DNA from: Gemmatimonadota bacterium
GTDB lineage: Bacteria; Latescibacterota; UBA2968; UBA8231
Length of the DNA: 6,463 nt
Assembly (NCBI GenBank): GCA_026706505.1
Contig: JAPOYQ010000287.1
Span: forward strand, 1-6,463
Direction: 5' to 3'
Shown here: positions 1 to 6,274 of the stretch, in pieces
How positions within the stretch are numbered: the stretch's first letter is position 1
Layout: every line of letters begins with the position of its first letter
The notes under the pieces: generated by a model
Seen by the model: the letters and a program-made list of their open reading frames with translations, nothing else
Told to the model about the DNA's origin: nothing
Database searches by the model: none
Made by a program: the position numbers and the translations under genes

Positions 1-807
1 TCTGCCGAGGACCTGAACACCGCCAAGCGCGTCTGCGTGTTGGGTGCAGACGCCAAGCGGGCGCTGTTCTTTTTTGACAATCCCTTGGGCGGCCGGGTCA
101 AAATCCGCAATCAGTGGTTTACGGTCATCGGCGTGCTCGAAGACAAGGGCGCGGCCGGCGGCAAAATCGGCGGCGTGCTCGAAGTGCGCAACACCGACGA
201 GGACATCTACGTCCCGCTGACGGCCCTGCTCAACCGCTTCCATCGAGAGGCGGGTGAGTCCGAGCTGACCCAAATCACCGTCAAGATCCCCAACTCCGAC
301 CAATTGCCAGAGGCCGCGGCCATCGTCCGCACCATCCTCAACCGGCGGCATCGCGGCGTTGAGGACTTCAAGATCGCCATTCCCGAAGAGCTGTTGCGCC
401 AGAGCCAGAAAACGCAGCAGATCTTCAACATCGTCATGGGCTGCATCGCCGGCATCTCCCTGTTGGTCGGGGGCATCGGCATCATGAATATCATGTTAGC
501 CTCAGTGCTTGAGCGCACGCGCGAAATCGGCCTCCGCCTCGCCGTGGGCGCGCGGCAGCGCGACATCCTCGCGCAGTTTTTGGTCGAATCGCTGTTGGTC
601 AGCCTAATCGGCGGCCTGATTGGGGTCGTGCTGGGCTACGCCATCCCGGAAGCGATCACTTTGTACGCGGGCTGGCGCACCATCGTTCAGCCCTGGACGA
701 TTGCCCTCGCCTTTGGGGTTTCGGCCGCGGTCGGCATTGGTTTCGGCATCTACCCAGCCTACCAAGCCGCCCTCCTCAACCCCATAGACGCCCTGCGCTA
801 CGAATAG
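1..807 (+). CDS. MacB/FtsX-type ABC transporter permease, C-terminal part (5' end outside window)
   Basis: The frame is open from base 1, so the visible 268 residues are the C-terminal part of a larger protein; the GTG at 37 is not the real start. The first part has the MacB-type periplasmic domain pattern: VCVLGADAKRALFF, then DNPLGGRVKIRNQWFTVIGV. Three membrane segments follow at about visible residues 142-169, 193-215 and 233-254. Between the first two lies the cytoplasmic motif ERTREIGLRLAVGARQRDIL, typical of MacB/FtsX permeases, and the protein ends NPIDALRYE, the usual family ending. Such permeases work with a MacB/LolD-like ATPase to move lipoproteins, peptides or drugs by mechanotransmission across the envelope. 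The missing N-terminus should hold the first membrane helix. The substrate cannot be read from sequence. A strong hairpin overlaps the stop codon, so this is probably the last gene of its operon. Family assignment is firm; specific function is open. Confidence 0.9.
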   Translation, partial: SAEDLNTAKRVCVLGADAKRALFFFDNPLGGRVKIRNQWFTVIGVLEDKGAAGGKIGGVLEVRNTDEDIYVPLTALLNRFHREAGESELTQITVKIPNSDQLPEAAAIVRTILNRRHRGVEDFKIAIPEELLRQSQKTQQIFNIVMGCIAGISLLVGGIGIMNIMLASVLERTREIGLRLAVGARQRDILAQFLVESLLVSLIGGLIGVVLGYAIPEAITLYAGWRTIVQPWTIALAFGVSAAVGIGFGIYPAYQAALLNPIDALRYE

Positions 808-836
808 TAGGGGGCGGTTTGAAACCTCCCCCTACT
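806..836 (+). terminator. Strong hairpin at the end of the permease gene, probable terminator
   Basis: A perfect 9-base inverted repeat, AGTAGGGGG at 806-814 and CCCCCTACT at 828-836, encloses a second stem, GGTT at 816-819 with AACC at 823-826. The only mismatch is C815/T827, and the loop is three bases. The left arm includes the last two bases of the permease stop codon. The T run after the stem is short (TT at 837-838 after the stem's final T), so this is not a textbook rho-independent terminator. Stem strength and position at the gene end still favour termination or 3'-end protection. Confidence 0.65.
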
Positions 837-894
837 TTGACGGCAGCCGCCGCGTGGCCTTACTTACTTACCCACCCGCAAGCGAGGAGGTCGC

Positions 895-1083
895 ATGATC
901 CGCTTTAAGAAAGAAGCGATCGAACAGATGCTCGAAGAGCGCAAACCAGAAATCAACCTGACCACCTATCAGCACATCAAAAAGGCCATCGACCAAGGCA
1001 CAGAGGGCATGGACCCGTACACTCTGTCCAATATATGCCGGGACCTCAAGTGCCTGCCCACCGACATCGTCGAATATGTCTGA
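895..1083 (+). CDS. Small Cro/C1-like helix-turn-helix regulator
   Basis: A 62-residue protein. Its C-terminal half, DPYTLSNICRDLKCLPTDIVEYV (residues 41-62), matches the end of small XRE/YozG-type domains, where a segment like LDTLxKICKALNCxPGDLLEYV forms the last two helices. The N-terminal helix (IRFKKEAIEQMLEERK) fits helix 1. The central helix-turn-helix (about residues 20-38, INLTTYQHIKKAIDQGTEG) is divergent: the usual T-x-S-R-I-E-x-G signature is only partly visible as HIKKAIDQG. The start is well supported by a near-perfect Shine-Dalgarno GAGGAGG at 884-890, four bases before ATG 895. The protein is single-domain, so it probably binds DNA as a dimer and may be autoregulatory. It lies 51 bases upstream of speD on the same strand, so the two may be co-transcribed. 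No operator was identified. The fold call is likely; loss of DNA binding is possible given the divergent centre. Confidence 0.75.
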   Translation: MIRFKKEAIEQMLEERKPEINLTTYQHIKKAIDQGTEGMDPYTLSNICRDLKCLPTDIVEYV

Positions 1084-1134
1084 GGGCCTAGTTGCAGCTT
1101 ACAAGTCTCTGTACCCACGCTCAGGCGCGTTTCA

Positions 1135-1491
1135 ATGCAGGCCATAGGCCGCCATCTGCTCGTCGATCTCTACGGCTGCGACCGCGAGCGGCTCGACGAC
1201 CCAGATTATATCTCAGCCCAGCTGCAGACCGCCGCCAAAGCGGCCGGCACCCGCGTCTTGGGCACTGCATTCCATCGTTTCACTCCGGGAGGGGTCACCG
1301 GCGTGCTCATCGTCCAGGAGAGCCACTTGGCCATCCACACGTGGCCCGAGCGCGGTTATGCCGCTCTCGACCTCTTTACTTGCGGCCACCAGACAGACCC
1401 GTGGGCAGCTTATCAACGGCTCAAATGCGCCTTTGGCGCGACGCGAGACAATGTAGTGGAAGTCAGCCGAGGATTGCACGCGGGTGAGTGA
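1135..1491 (+). CDS. speD: S-adenosylmethionine decarboxylase proenzyme (pyruvoyl-dependent, prokaryotic class 1B type)
   Basis: A complete 118-residue protein, the normal length for the short bacterial/archaeal SpeD family. It decarboxylates S-adenosylmethionine to the aminopropyl donor for spermidine synthesis. The proenzyme cleaves itself between E62 and S63 in the motif QESHLAIHTWPE, turning S63 into the pyruvoyl cofactor. H68 and C83 (in DLFTCG) occupy the positions known for processing and catalysis in Thermotoga maritima SpeD. The N-terminal GRHLLVDLYGCD and the HRFTPGGVTGVLIV strand are also typical. T55 sits where the Thermotoga enzyme has a serine. ATG 1135 is the only usable start: no ATG, GTG or TTG lies in frame between it and the stop of the upstream regulator. 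Its ribosome site is weak (AGG at 1123-1125). No speE or other polyamine gene is visible. Some SpeD homologues have become ornithine or arginine decarboxylases, so the substrate is less certain than the family. Confidence 0.93.
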   Translation: MQAIGRHLLVDLYGCDRERLDDPDYISAQLQTAAKAAGTRVLGTAFHRFTPGGVTGVLIVQESHLAIHTWPERGYAALDLFTCGHQTDPWAAYQRLKCAFGATRDNVVEVSRGLHAGE

Positions 1492-1503
1492 GGCTCCTCA
1501 CCC
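1482..1503. other. Hairpin between converging genes
   Basis: GGGTGAG at 1482-1488 pairs perfectly with CTCACCC at 1497-1503 across an eight-base loop that contains the speD stop codon. A second CTCACCC occurs at 1540-1546, inside the 3' end of the converging coiled-coil gene, and could pair with the same left arm. There is no T run on either strand, so a classical terminator is not supported. The position, in a 42-base gap between converging genes, suggests 3'-end stabilisation or weak bidirectional termination. Confidence 0.35.
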
Positions 1504-1533
1504 TGCAAATCCCTACATCCCATCCGGTGCGGA

Positions 1534-2421
1534 CTATTCCTCACCCTCTAACATGCTGCGCAAGTAGCGCCGGAACGCCTCGGCGCGTTCTTCGACCACG
1601 GCCTGTAGCTGCAGGATTTCCTGTTGGCGGGCCTTCAGCTTGTGAATTTTCAGTGCGACTTCGGCAATCGACGATTCGAGATCAAATTCGGCCAAGGACT
1701 CGTCTTGCCTGAGAAGCCGCACTTGCTCCTGTGGCTGTTCCCCCCTCACCAAAACCCGCTCTTCGGACCCCTGCGCTTTGGCCCGCGCCTGCTCCGCCCT
1801 AGCGCACAGCCGGTACTCGGCCTCTAAGCGACGCAGCAGGTCGGCGTTGGCGCTCCATTCGGCCTTGAGGCGGTCGGCGATATCCTCCAATAACTCTTGC
1901 TTTTGCTGGATCTCGTCCGGCCCGTCATCTGCCTCAATCTTCATCTGCTCGCTGTAGTGCAGGTTTGCGCTGTGGATCCCGACCCCGAGCTGTTCCCGCG
2001 CCTCCTGATAGAGCGTGAGTTGGACCGACAGGCCTTGATCTGGTTGCTCGGCCAACTTCTGGATGAGCACGCCGATTTCCCAGTCATAGGCGAGGCACAA
2101 GCGCTCGGCCAAACTATCCTGCTGCGCCTCTAAAGCCACCAACTTCCACTCGATCTCAACCATGTGATGCACCAACCTAAGCGAGGAGCGCAGAGCTTCC
2201 TGCAGTGCTGCGGACGCTGCACTCAGCTTCAGGCTGTCGATGCGAGCCGACAGTGCTTCAGCTTCGGCCACAACCCGCAAGCGCTGGCCAGCGAGGGAAT
2301 CGCGTTGGCTTTCCAAGGCGCGGTATTGGGTCTTTAGGTCGCCCAGACTTACCGAATCTCCACGCGCGGATTCGGGCAGCGCAAATCCCAAGACTAACAA
2401 AAGAACGTATGAGCTTTTCAT
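1534..2421 (-). CDS. Secreted alpha-helical coiled-coil protein of unknown function
   Basis: I do not recognise this 295-residue protein. Residues 1-21 form a Sec signal peptide: MKSS, a hydrophobic core YVLLLVLGFAL, then PESARG with likely cleavage G21|D22. There is no lipobox, so the mature protein should be soluble in the periplasm. The rest is almost entirely helical and rich in E, Q, R, A and L, with heptad-like stretches at about residues 28-110, 170-220 and 230-290. It has no transmembrane helix and no catalytic motif I can identify. Two cysteines, C109 and C206, could form a disulfide. The gene begins two bases after the response regulator stop and has no clear ribosome site, which suggests translational coupling as the third gene of the kinase-regulator operon. 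By analogy with ZraP it could be a periplasmic accessory or chaperone for the sensor, but it shows no ZraP-like sequence. Coding status is firm; function is unknown. Confidence 0.85.
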   Translation of the reverse strand: MKSSYVLLLVLGFALPESARGDSVSLGDLKTQYRALESQRDSLAGQRLRVVAEAEALSARIDSLKLSAASAALQEALRSSLRLVHHMVEIEWKLVALEAQQDSLAERLCLAYDWEIGVLIQKLAEQPDQGLSVQLTLYQEAREQLGVGIHSANLHYSEQMKIEADDGPDEIQQKQELLEDIADRLKAEWSANADLLRRLEAEYRLCARAEQARAKAQGSEERVLVRGEQPQEQVRLLRQDESLAEFDLESSIAEVALKIHKLKARQQEILQLQAVVEERAEAFRRYLRSMLEGEE

Positions 2422-2423
2422 CG

Positions 2424-3878
2424 CTAATCTAGACCGTATTTGTCGAGCTTGTAGTACAGGGCACTAGTCTTAATCCCCAAAAGCGAAGCCGCCTTGGTCT
2501 TGACGTGATCTGCTTCCTCCATCGCCCGAGCGATTAAGTCGCGCTCCACCGCGTCGAGGCGTTCGTTGAGTAGTAGTTCACCGTCGTCAGTGGCCCCCTC
2601 GTTGGGCACCCCCTCGTCAGCCATTTCCTCGTCAAAGGTCAGCGGCAGATCGTGGTAGCCGATTTCCTCGCCGTCAACTAACACCATCGTGCGCTCGATA
2701 ATGTTTTCCAGCTCGCGCACATTGCCCGGCCAAGGGTAACTTTTCAAGCCGGCTAGGGCTTCTTCGGTTAGACGCTTGGGTGGGATGTTCATTTCCCCAC
2801 ATTTTTTTTGCGTAAAGTGTTTCACCAACAACTCGATGTCCTCTCGCCGTTCCCGCAACGGCGGCAAGGTGAGAGGGATGACCTCCAGCCGATAGAAGAG
2901 ATCCTCGCGGAAGGTGCCCTCTTCGACCATGCGCTTGAGCGGTCGGTTGGTGGCCACCACCACCCGCGCATCTACGTCGAGCGTCTGCTCGCCCCCCACG
3001 CGGTCAAACTGCTTTTCCTGCAACACCCGCAACAGTCGAACTTGGATCTCCAAAGGTACATCGCCGATCTCGTCTAAAAAGATTGTCCCTCCCTCGGCCA
3101 ATTCAAACTTTCCCTTCTTGCTCCGCACCGCGCTGGTAAAAGCCCCTCGCTCGTGCCCAAACAACTCGCTTTCAACCAACCCAGTCGGCAGTGCACCACA
3201 GTTGACCTTGACGAACGGGCCTTTGCTACGGCTGCTCTGGTAGTGGATGGCGCGGGCGACCAACTCCTTGCCGGTGCCGCTTTCCCCATAGATGAGCACC
3301 GACGACGATGACGACGCCACCTTGTGCACTCGCTCGCGCACAGCCTTGATCTGCGGAGACTGGCCGACGATCTCGCCGAAGTTGTAGCGGCTGTCGATCT
3401 CTTCACGCAGGTAGCGGTTCTGCTCGAATAAGTGCTCCCAGTCCTGCAACTTGGCCTCGGCTTCTCGGCGGAGGGTTTGGGCTTCCCGCAATTTGGTTTG
3501 GGCTTCCCGCAGCTTGGTCCGATAGTCAAGCCGCTTATTGACCTTCAGCCACAGTTCATCGGGCAGGAAGGGTTTGACGATAAAGTCGATCGCCCCCCGC
3601 TCCATCGCCTCTACGGCCAACTCCCGGGTGTCGTAGGCTGTCATCATCATCACGTCGGTGTCTGGTGCTTGGCGCTGTACCGCCTCCATCACCGCCAAGC
3701 CGTCCATCTCCTCCATGCGGTAGTCGGTAATGACCAAGTCAAAAGGCTCGCCCTGCATCCGCGCCAAACCTTCGCGGCCGCTCCCTGCGGCAACGGCTTG
3801 ATGCCCCATTTTGTTCAAGCTGAGCACCAGCCCGTCGCCAAGACTTTGGTTGTCGTCGATAATCAGAATCCTGCCCAT
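2424..3878 (-). CDS. NtrC-family sigma54-dependent response regulator (REC-AAA+-Fis)
   Basis: A 484-residue bacterial enhancer-binding protein that, once phosphorylated, should form a ring and use ATP to open sigma54 promoters. Residues 1-118 are a receiver domain with acidic D8/D9, phospho-acceptor D52, T80 and K102. A helical linker follows (about 108-163) with a duplicated heptad. The AAA+ domain has Walker A GESGTGKE (198-205), GAFTSA (245-250) in place of the usual GAFTGA, Walker B GGTIFLDEIGD (263-273), FREDLFYRL (323-331, arginine-finger region) and sensor II WPGNVREL (383-390). Residues 441-484 form a Fis-type DNA-binding helix-turn-helix ending AASLLGIKTSALYYKLDKYGLD. I chose ATG 3878, whose product begins MGRILIIDDN, because the receiver's first strand starts there. 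An earlier in-frame ATG at 3917 would only add 13 unrelated residues. This start overlaps the kinase gene by 16 bases, which implies coupled translation. Confidence 0.95.
   Translation of the reverse strand: MGRILIIDDNQSLGDGLVLSLNKMGHQAVAAGSGREGLARMQGEPFDLVITDYRMEEMDGLAVMEAVQRQAPDTDVMMMTAYDTRELAVEAMERGAIDFIVKPFLPDELWLKVNKRLDYRTKLREAQTKLREAQTLRREAEAKLQDWEHLFEQNRYLREEIDSRYNFGEIVGQSPQIKAVRERVHKVASSSSSVLIYGESGTGKELVARAIHYQSSRSKGPFVKVNCGALPTGLVESELFGHERGAFTSAVRSKKGKFELAEGGTIFLDEIGDVPLEIQVRLLRVLQEKQFDRVGGEQTLDVDARVVVATNRPLKRMVEEGTFREDLFYRLEVIPLTLPPLRERREDIELLVKHFTQKKCGEMNIPPKRLTEEALAGLKSYPWPGNVRELENIIERTMVLVDGEEIGYHDLPLTFDEEMADEGVPNEGATDDGELLLNERLDAVERDLIARAMEEADHVKTKAASLLGIKTSALYYKLDKYGLD
3476..3517 (-). 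repeat. 21-base tandem duplication within the regulator gene (one coiled-coil heptad)
   Basis: Two adjacent 21-base units, 3476-3496 and 3497-3517, differ at two positions only. On the coding strand they encode TKLREAQ twice in succession (regulator residues 121-134), inside the helix joining the receiver to the AAA+ domain. A weaker related stretch, LRREAEA, follows. Because the unit is exactly seven residues, the duplication lengthens the helix by one heptad without changing coiled-coil register. Confidence 0.9.
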
Positions 3879-5353
3879 GATACCCCATCTTTGGACTGCG
3901 GCAGGCGCATGCGGCACACCGTGCCCACACCTTGCCGACTGTCTATCTCGATCCAGCCGCGGTTTTCCTCAACCGCCCGTGCCACCAGCGCCATCCCCAA
4001 ACCCGAACCCTTCTCTTTGGTCGTAAAGAAAGGCTCGAAAAGGCGAGCCTGCACCTCTTCCGACATACCCGGGCCATCGTCAGCCACCTCGACGACGACC
4101 CCCTCGCCTTCGGCCGTGGCCCGCACCGTCAAATGCCCGCCATCGCGCATGGCTTGGACGGCGTTCTTCATCAGATTGACCAGCGCCCGCTCCATCTGTT
4201 CGGCGTCGATGTAACACATCAAATTCGGCGCGACGCGCTCCTCGTAGCTAATGCCCGCAGCCTGCATCTCCGGGGTCAGTAAAAAGGCCGCGTTGGCCAC
4301 TAGCGGGGCCAGCTCTGTCGGCTGCGGCTGCGCCGGTGCCGGGCGGGCGAATTCGAGAAATTCGGATATTACGCCATTGAGCCGACGCACTTCCTCTATG
4401 ACCTTCTCAATGTGTTGCTTGCGCTCGTCGCTAGCGGGCAAATCGCCGGCGATCAGGCCGGCATACAGATCAATGCTGCTCAGTGGATTGCGGATCTCGT
4501 GGGCAACGCCGCCCAGCATGAGGCGCAGTTGCGCGTCGCGGGCGACTAGCTTGCGCCGCATCTCCTCCATAGTCTCGCCCAAATAGCCGATTTCATCGTC
4601 GGACGCGATGGCTACCTCCTGGTTCATATTGCCCCGGCCGATTTCGCGCGCGGCCTCGACCAACTTCTGGATGGGCCGCGTCAGCGTCCGCGCCAACCCC
4701 CACGCCACTCCAACAGTAAGCAACGCACCCAACACAGCAAAGATCAGCACCGACCGCCCGAAGACGCGGATGGAATCCACAAACCCGGCCCCGATTTCGA
4801 CCCCAACGGCCGCGACGACCTCTCCGTCGTGAAAGATCGGGGCGTAGCCCGTCATGTACGGGACATCGTCGTCGTAAAAAAGCACCGAATGCGCGGTATG
4901 GCCCTTCCAAACTCGCTCCAACTCCCGGCTGTCGAAGAGCAGTTTGGGGTACTCGCGGCCAATGGGCATCAGGCCATCCGTGTCGAGCAGCGATCGGTAC
5001 TTGCGGTCAAAAACGAAGATGTGCCGGGCACCAACCCCTTGTTCGGCGCGTTGCAATTTAAGCATTAGGGTCCGGTAGAGATGGGAGTGCTCGCGGCCCG
5101 GGTCCATGTAGCGCAGCACATTGCCGGACAGGTTCGTGCTCACCAGCGTGGCAATCGATACGAGATGGTCGCGCATCTGCCGCTCCAAGCTGCGGTCCGT
5201 CAGTTCGAAGAGCACCCAGCCGGATAGCCCCACGACGACCATGACCAGCAGCACGAAGCTCAGAATCAGCTTGTGGCCGATCCGCGTCCGCGGACGCTCG
5301 CCGGGGGCAGCCTTGCCCTTGGTCATTTGGACAGACTCGACAAATTGGCGCAT
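3863..5353 (-). CDS. Membrane sensor histidine kinase (Cache-like sensor, HAMP, HisKA, HATPase)
   Basis: A 496-residue sensor kinase, presumably the partner of the overlapping response regulator. The first membrane helix is about residues 29-49 and the second about 202-222. They flank a periplasmic domain of some 150 residues whose end (PYMTGYAPIFHDGEVVAAVGVEI) looks like a Cache fold. A HAMP linker follows to about 275 and contains the conserved-looking DDEIGYLGETMEEM. The H box GVAHEIRNPLSS carries phospho-acceptor H285. ATP-binding motifs are the N box NLMKNAVQAM (N397), G1 DDGPGM (425-430), FEPFFTTKEKGSGLGMA (F and G2 boxes, 439-455). The class resembles NtrB/AtoS/ZraS kinases that pair with NtrC-type regulators. 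The ligand is unknown; paired histidines H89/H91 and H152/H155 in the sensor are suggestive of metal. The start is not settled: M10 (ATG at 5326) is an alternative, and neither has a well-spaced Shine-Dalgarno. Confidence 0.95.
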   Translation of the reverse strand: MRQFVESVQMTKGKAAPGERPRTRIGHKLILSFVLLVMVVVGLSGWVLFELTDRSLERQMRDHLVSIATLVSTNLSGNVLRYMDPGREHSHLYRTLMLKLQRAEQGVGARHIFVFDRKYRSLLDTDGLMPIGREYPKLLFDSRELERVWKGHTAHSVLFYDDDVPYMTGYAPIFHDGEVVAAVGVEIGAGFVDSIRVFGRSVLIFAVLGALLTVGVAWGLARTLTRPIQKLVEAAREIGRGNMNQEVAIASDDEIGYLGETMEEMRRKLVARDAQLRLMLGGVAHEIRNPLSSIDLYAGLIAGDLPASDERKQHIEKVIEEVRRLNGVISEFLEFARPAPAQPQPTELAPLVANAAFLLTPEMQAAGISYEERVAPNLMCYIDAEQMERALVNLMKNAVQAMRDGGHLTVRATAEGEGVVVEVADDGPGMSEEVQARLFEPFFTTKEKGSGLGMALVARAVEENRGWIEIDSRQGVGTVCRMRLPQSKDGVSWAGF

Positions 5354-5470
5354 CCTATTTGGTAATGTACCGTGTTAAAAACAGACGAACAAGCGGAGTA
5401 ATGGTTCTCGCCGACTCGTACTAGTGGGCTTGGACTACCAACTCAATCTCTGCTGAAAAAGGAATACCCC
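5354..5470. promoter_or_regulatory. Divergent promoter region between the kinase operon and the mbnP-like gene
   Basis: These 117 bases must hold start signals for both directions. On the minus strand TTGTTC (5392-5387) and TACATT (5369-5364), 17 bases apart, are a weak sigma70-like candidate. It lies so close to ATG 5353 that it would favour the kinase starting at 5326 or on a leaderless message. Short inverted repeats are GGTA-ATG-TACC (5361-5371) and TTGG-ACTA-CCAA (5430-5441). For the plus-strand gene only the ribosome site AAAGGA (5458-5463) is clear. I found no GG-N10-GC sigma54 promoter on either strand and no recognisable copper-regulator box. Confidence 0.5.
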
Positions 5471-6271
5471 ATGAAATATCTCATATTAGTCGCTTGTTGC
5501 TTTCTGCTAGCCTGCGGCGACTCTGACGACGACCAAGGCGAGGTGACCGTCCACTTCAACCACACCGTCGCCGGTGCCGACCTCAAGCACGAGGATATTC
5601 TCTATACCAACGCCGCGGGTAACGAATACGGCGTCACTCGCCTGGAGTACATCGTCTCCGATATCTCCTTGGAAACGGCCGGGGGCAAACGCGTCGAACT
5701 GGCCGAATTCCACTATCGCAACGCCTTTGTGAGCGCGACCCGCAGCGTTTCGGCCAAGGTACCCGGTGGCGAATACACGGCCCTGCGCTTTACCTTTGGC
5801 ATCAACGGCGCTAAAAACGAAACCGGCGCGCTGCCGAGTGTCGATCACTTCAACAACATGGCTTGGCCCACTCCCATGGGCGGCGGCTACCACTACATGC
5901 GCATGGAGGGCCTCTTCCGCACCGATGACGGCGAAGGAGCCTTTCTCACGCACACCGGGCCGTCGGGCGGAGAAGACTTTTCGTTTACCGTCTCCCTGCC
6001 GCTTTCCCTAACAGTAAGCGGAGACGAGTGGGCAATCGCCGTGATCATGGATCTCAACGAGTGGTACGACGCGCCATCTCTGTACGACTTTAACGGCCGC
6101 GGCGGGATTATGGGCAACGCCGACGCGCAATTGACCTTGCAAGGCAACGGCGCTACGGTCTTTTCCCTAGGGCCCATCGGAAACCCCGACCACGTCGGCC
6201 AAGTCCACGGGGAAGAGGAAGTCGAACAAGACCATGCAGCGCAAGATCACGACGAACACGTAGAGGAATAA
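5471..6271 (+). CDS. MbnP-like copper-binding lipoprotein
   Basis: A complete 266-residue protein. The signal peptide ends in the lipobox LLAC with C15 as the likely lipidated cysteine, so it is probably anchored in the envelope. The body matches the MbnP-like family: EVTVHFNHTVAG (24-35), LYTNAAGNEYGVTRLEYIVSDISL (44-67), VPGGEYTALRFTFGINGAKN (97-116), MAWPTPMGGGYHYMRMEG (130-147), THTG (160-163), and MDLNEWY...YDFNGRGGIMGNADAQ (193-220). In characterised MbnP, the partner MbnH converts a tryptophan to kynurenine, which helps form a copper site with histidines. Here W132, W187 and W198 are the candidate tryptophans and H28, H31, H141 and H161 are plausible ligands. The last 29 residues form a polar tail with five histidines and many acidic residues, a likely extra metal-binding segment. 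Start ATG 5471 has a good Shine-Dalgarno (AAAGGA, seven-base spacer). The mbnH-like gene follows three bases later, so the two form an operon. Confidence 0.87.
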   Translation: MKYLILVACCFLLACGDSDDDQGEVTVHFNHTVAGADLKHEDILYTNAAGNEYGVTRLEYIVSDISLETAGGKRVELAEFHYRNAFVSATRSVSAKVPGGEYTALRFTFGINGAKNETGALPSVDHFNNMAWPTPMGGGYHYMRMEGLFRTDDGEGAFLTHTGPSGGEDFSFTVSLPLSLTVSGDEWAIAVIMDLNEWYDAPSLYDFNGRGGIMGNADAQLTLQGNGATVFSLGPIGNPDHVGQVHGEEEVEQDHAAQDHDEHVEE

Positions 6272-6274
6272 TCC

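Noticed and set aside
207..566. Minus-strand open frame inside the permease gene
   Set aside because: The permease frame is well conserved here and the antisense product shows no family features.
855..871. Possible sigma54 promoter (TGG...) upstream of the small regulator
   Set aside because: The GC at the -12 position is missing with the required ten-base spacing. The stretch is mostly three TTAC repeats (860-871), too short to call a real repeat element.
1092..1487. 131-codon frame overlapping speD on the same strand
   Set aside because: Its product is Arg/Pro-rich low-complexity shadow sequence, while the speD frame carries all catalytic motifs.
3298..3317. GAC/GAT-rich run resembling a microsatellite
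   Set aside because: It encodes the regulator's SSSSS (residues 189-193) just before Walker A, with mixed codons and no sign of instability.
3879..3917. 13-residue N-terminal extension of the response regulator
   Set aside because: It precedes the conserved first strand of the receiver and lies inside the kinase gene; ATG 3878 gives the normal family start.
3432..4214. 260-codon plus-strand open frame across the regulator/kinase junction
   Set aside because: It lies wholly opposite two genes with clear family motifs, its translation has no recognisable domain, and long antisense frames are expected in GC-rich coding DNA.
5507..5953. Minus-strand open frame inside the mbnP-like gene
   Set aside because: The plus-strand frame has a lipobox, a ribosome site and many MbnP-family motifs; the antisense product has none.
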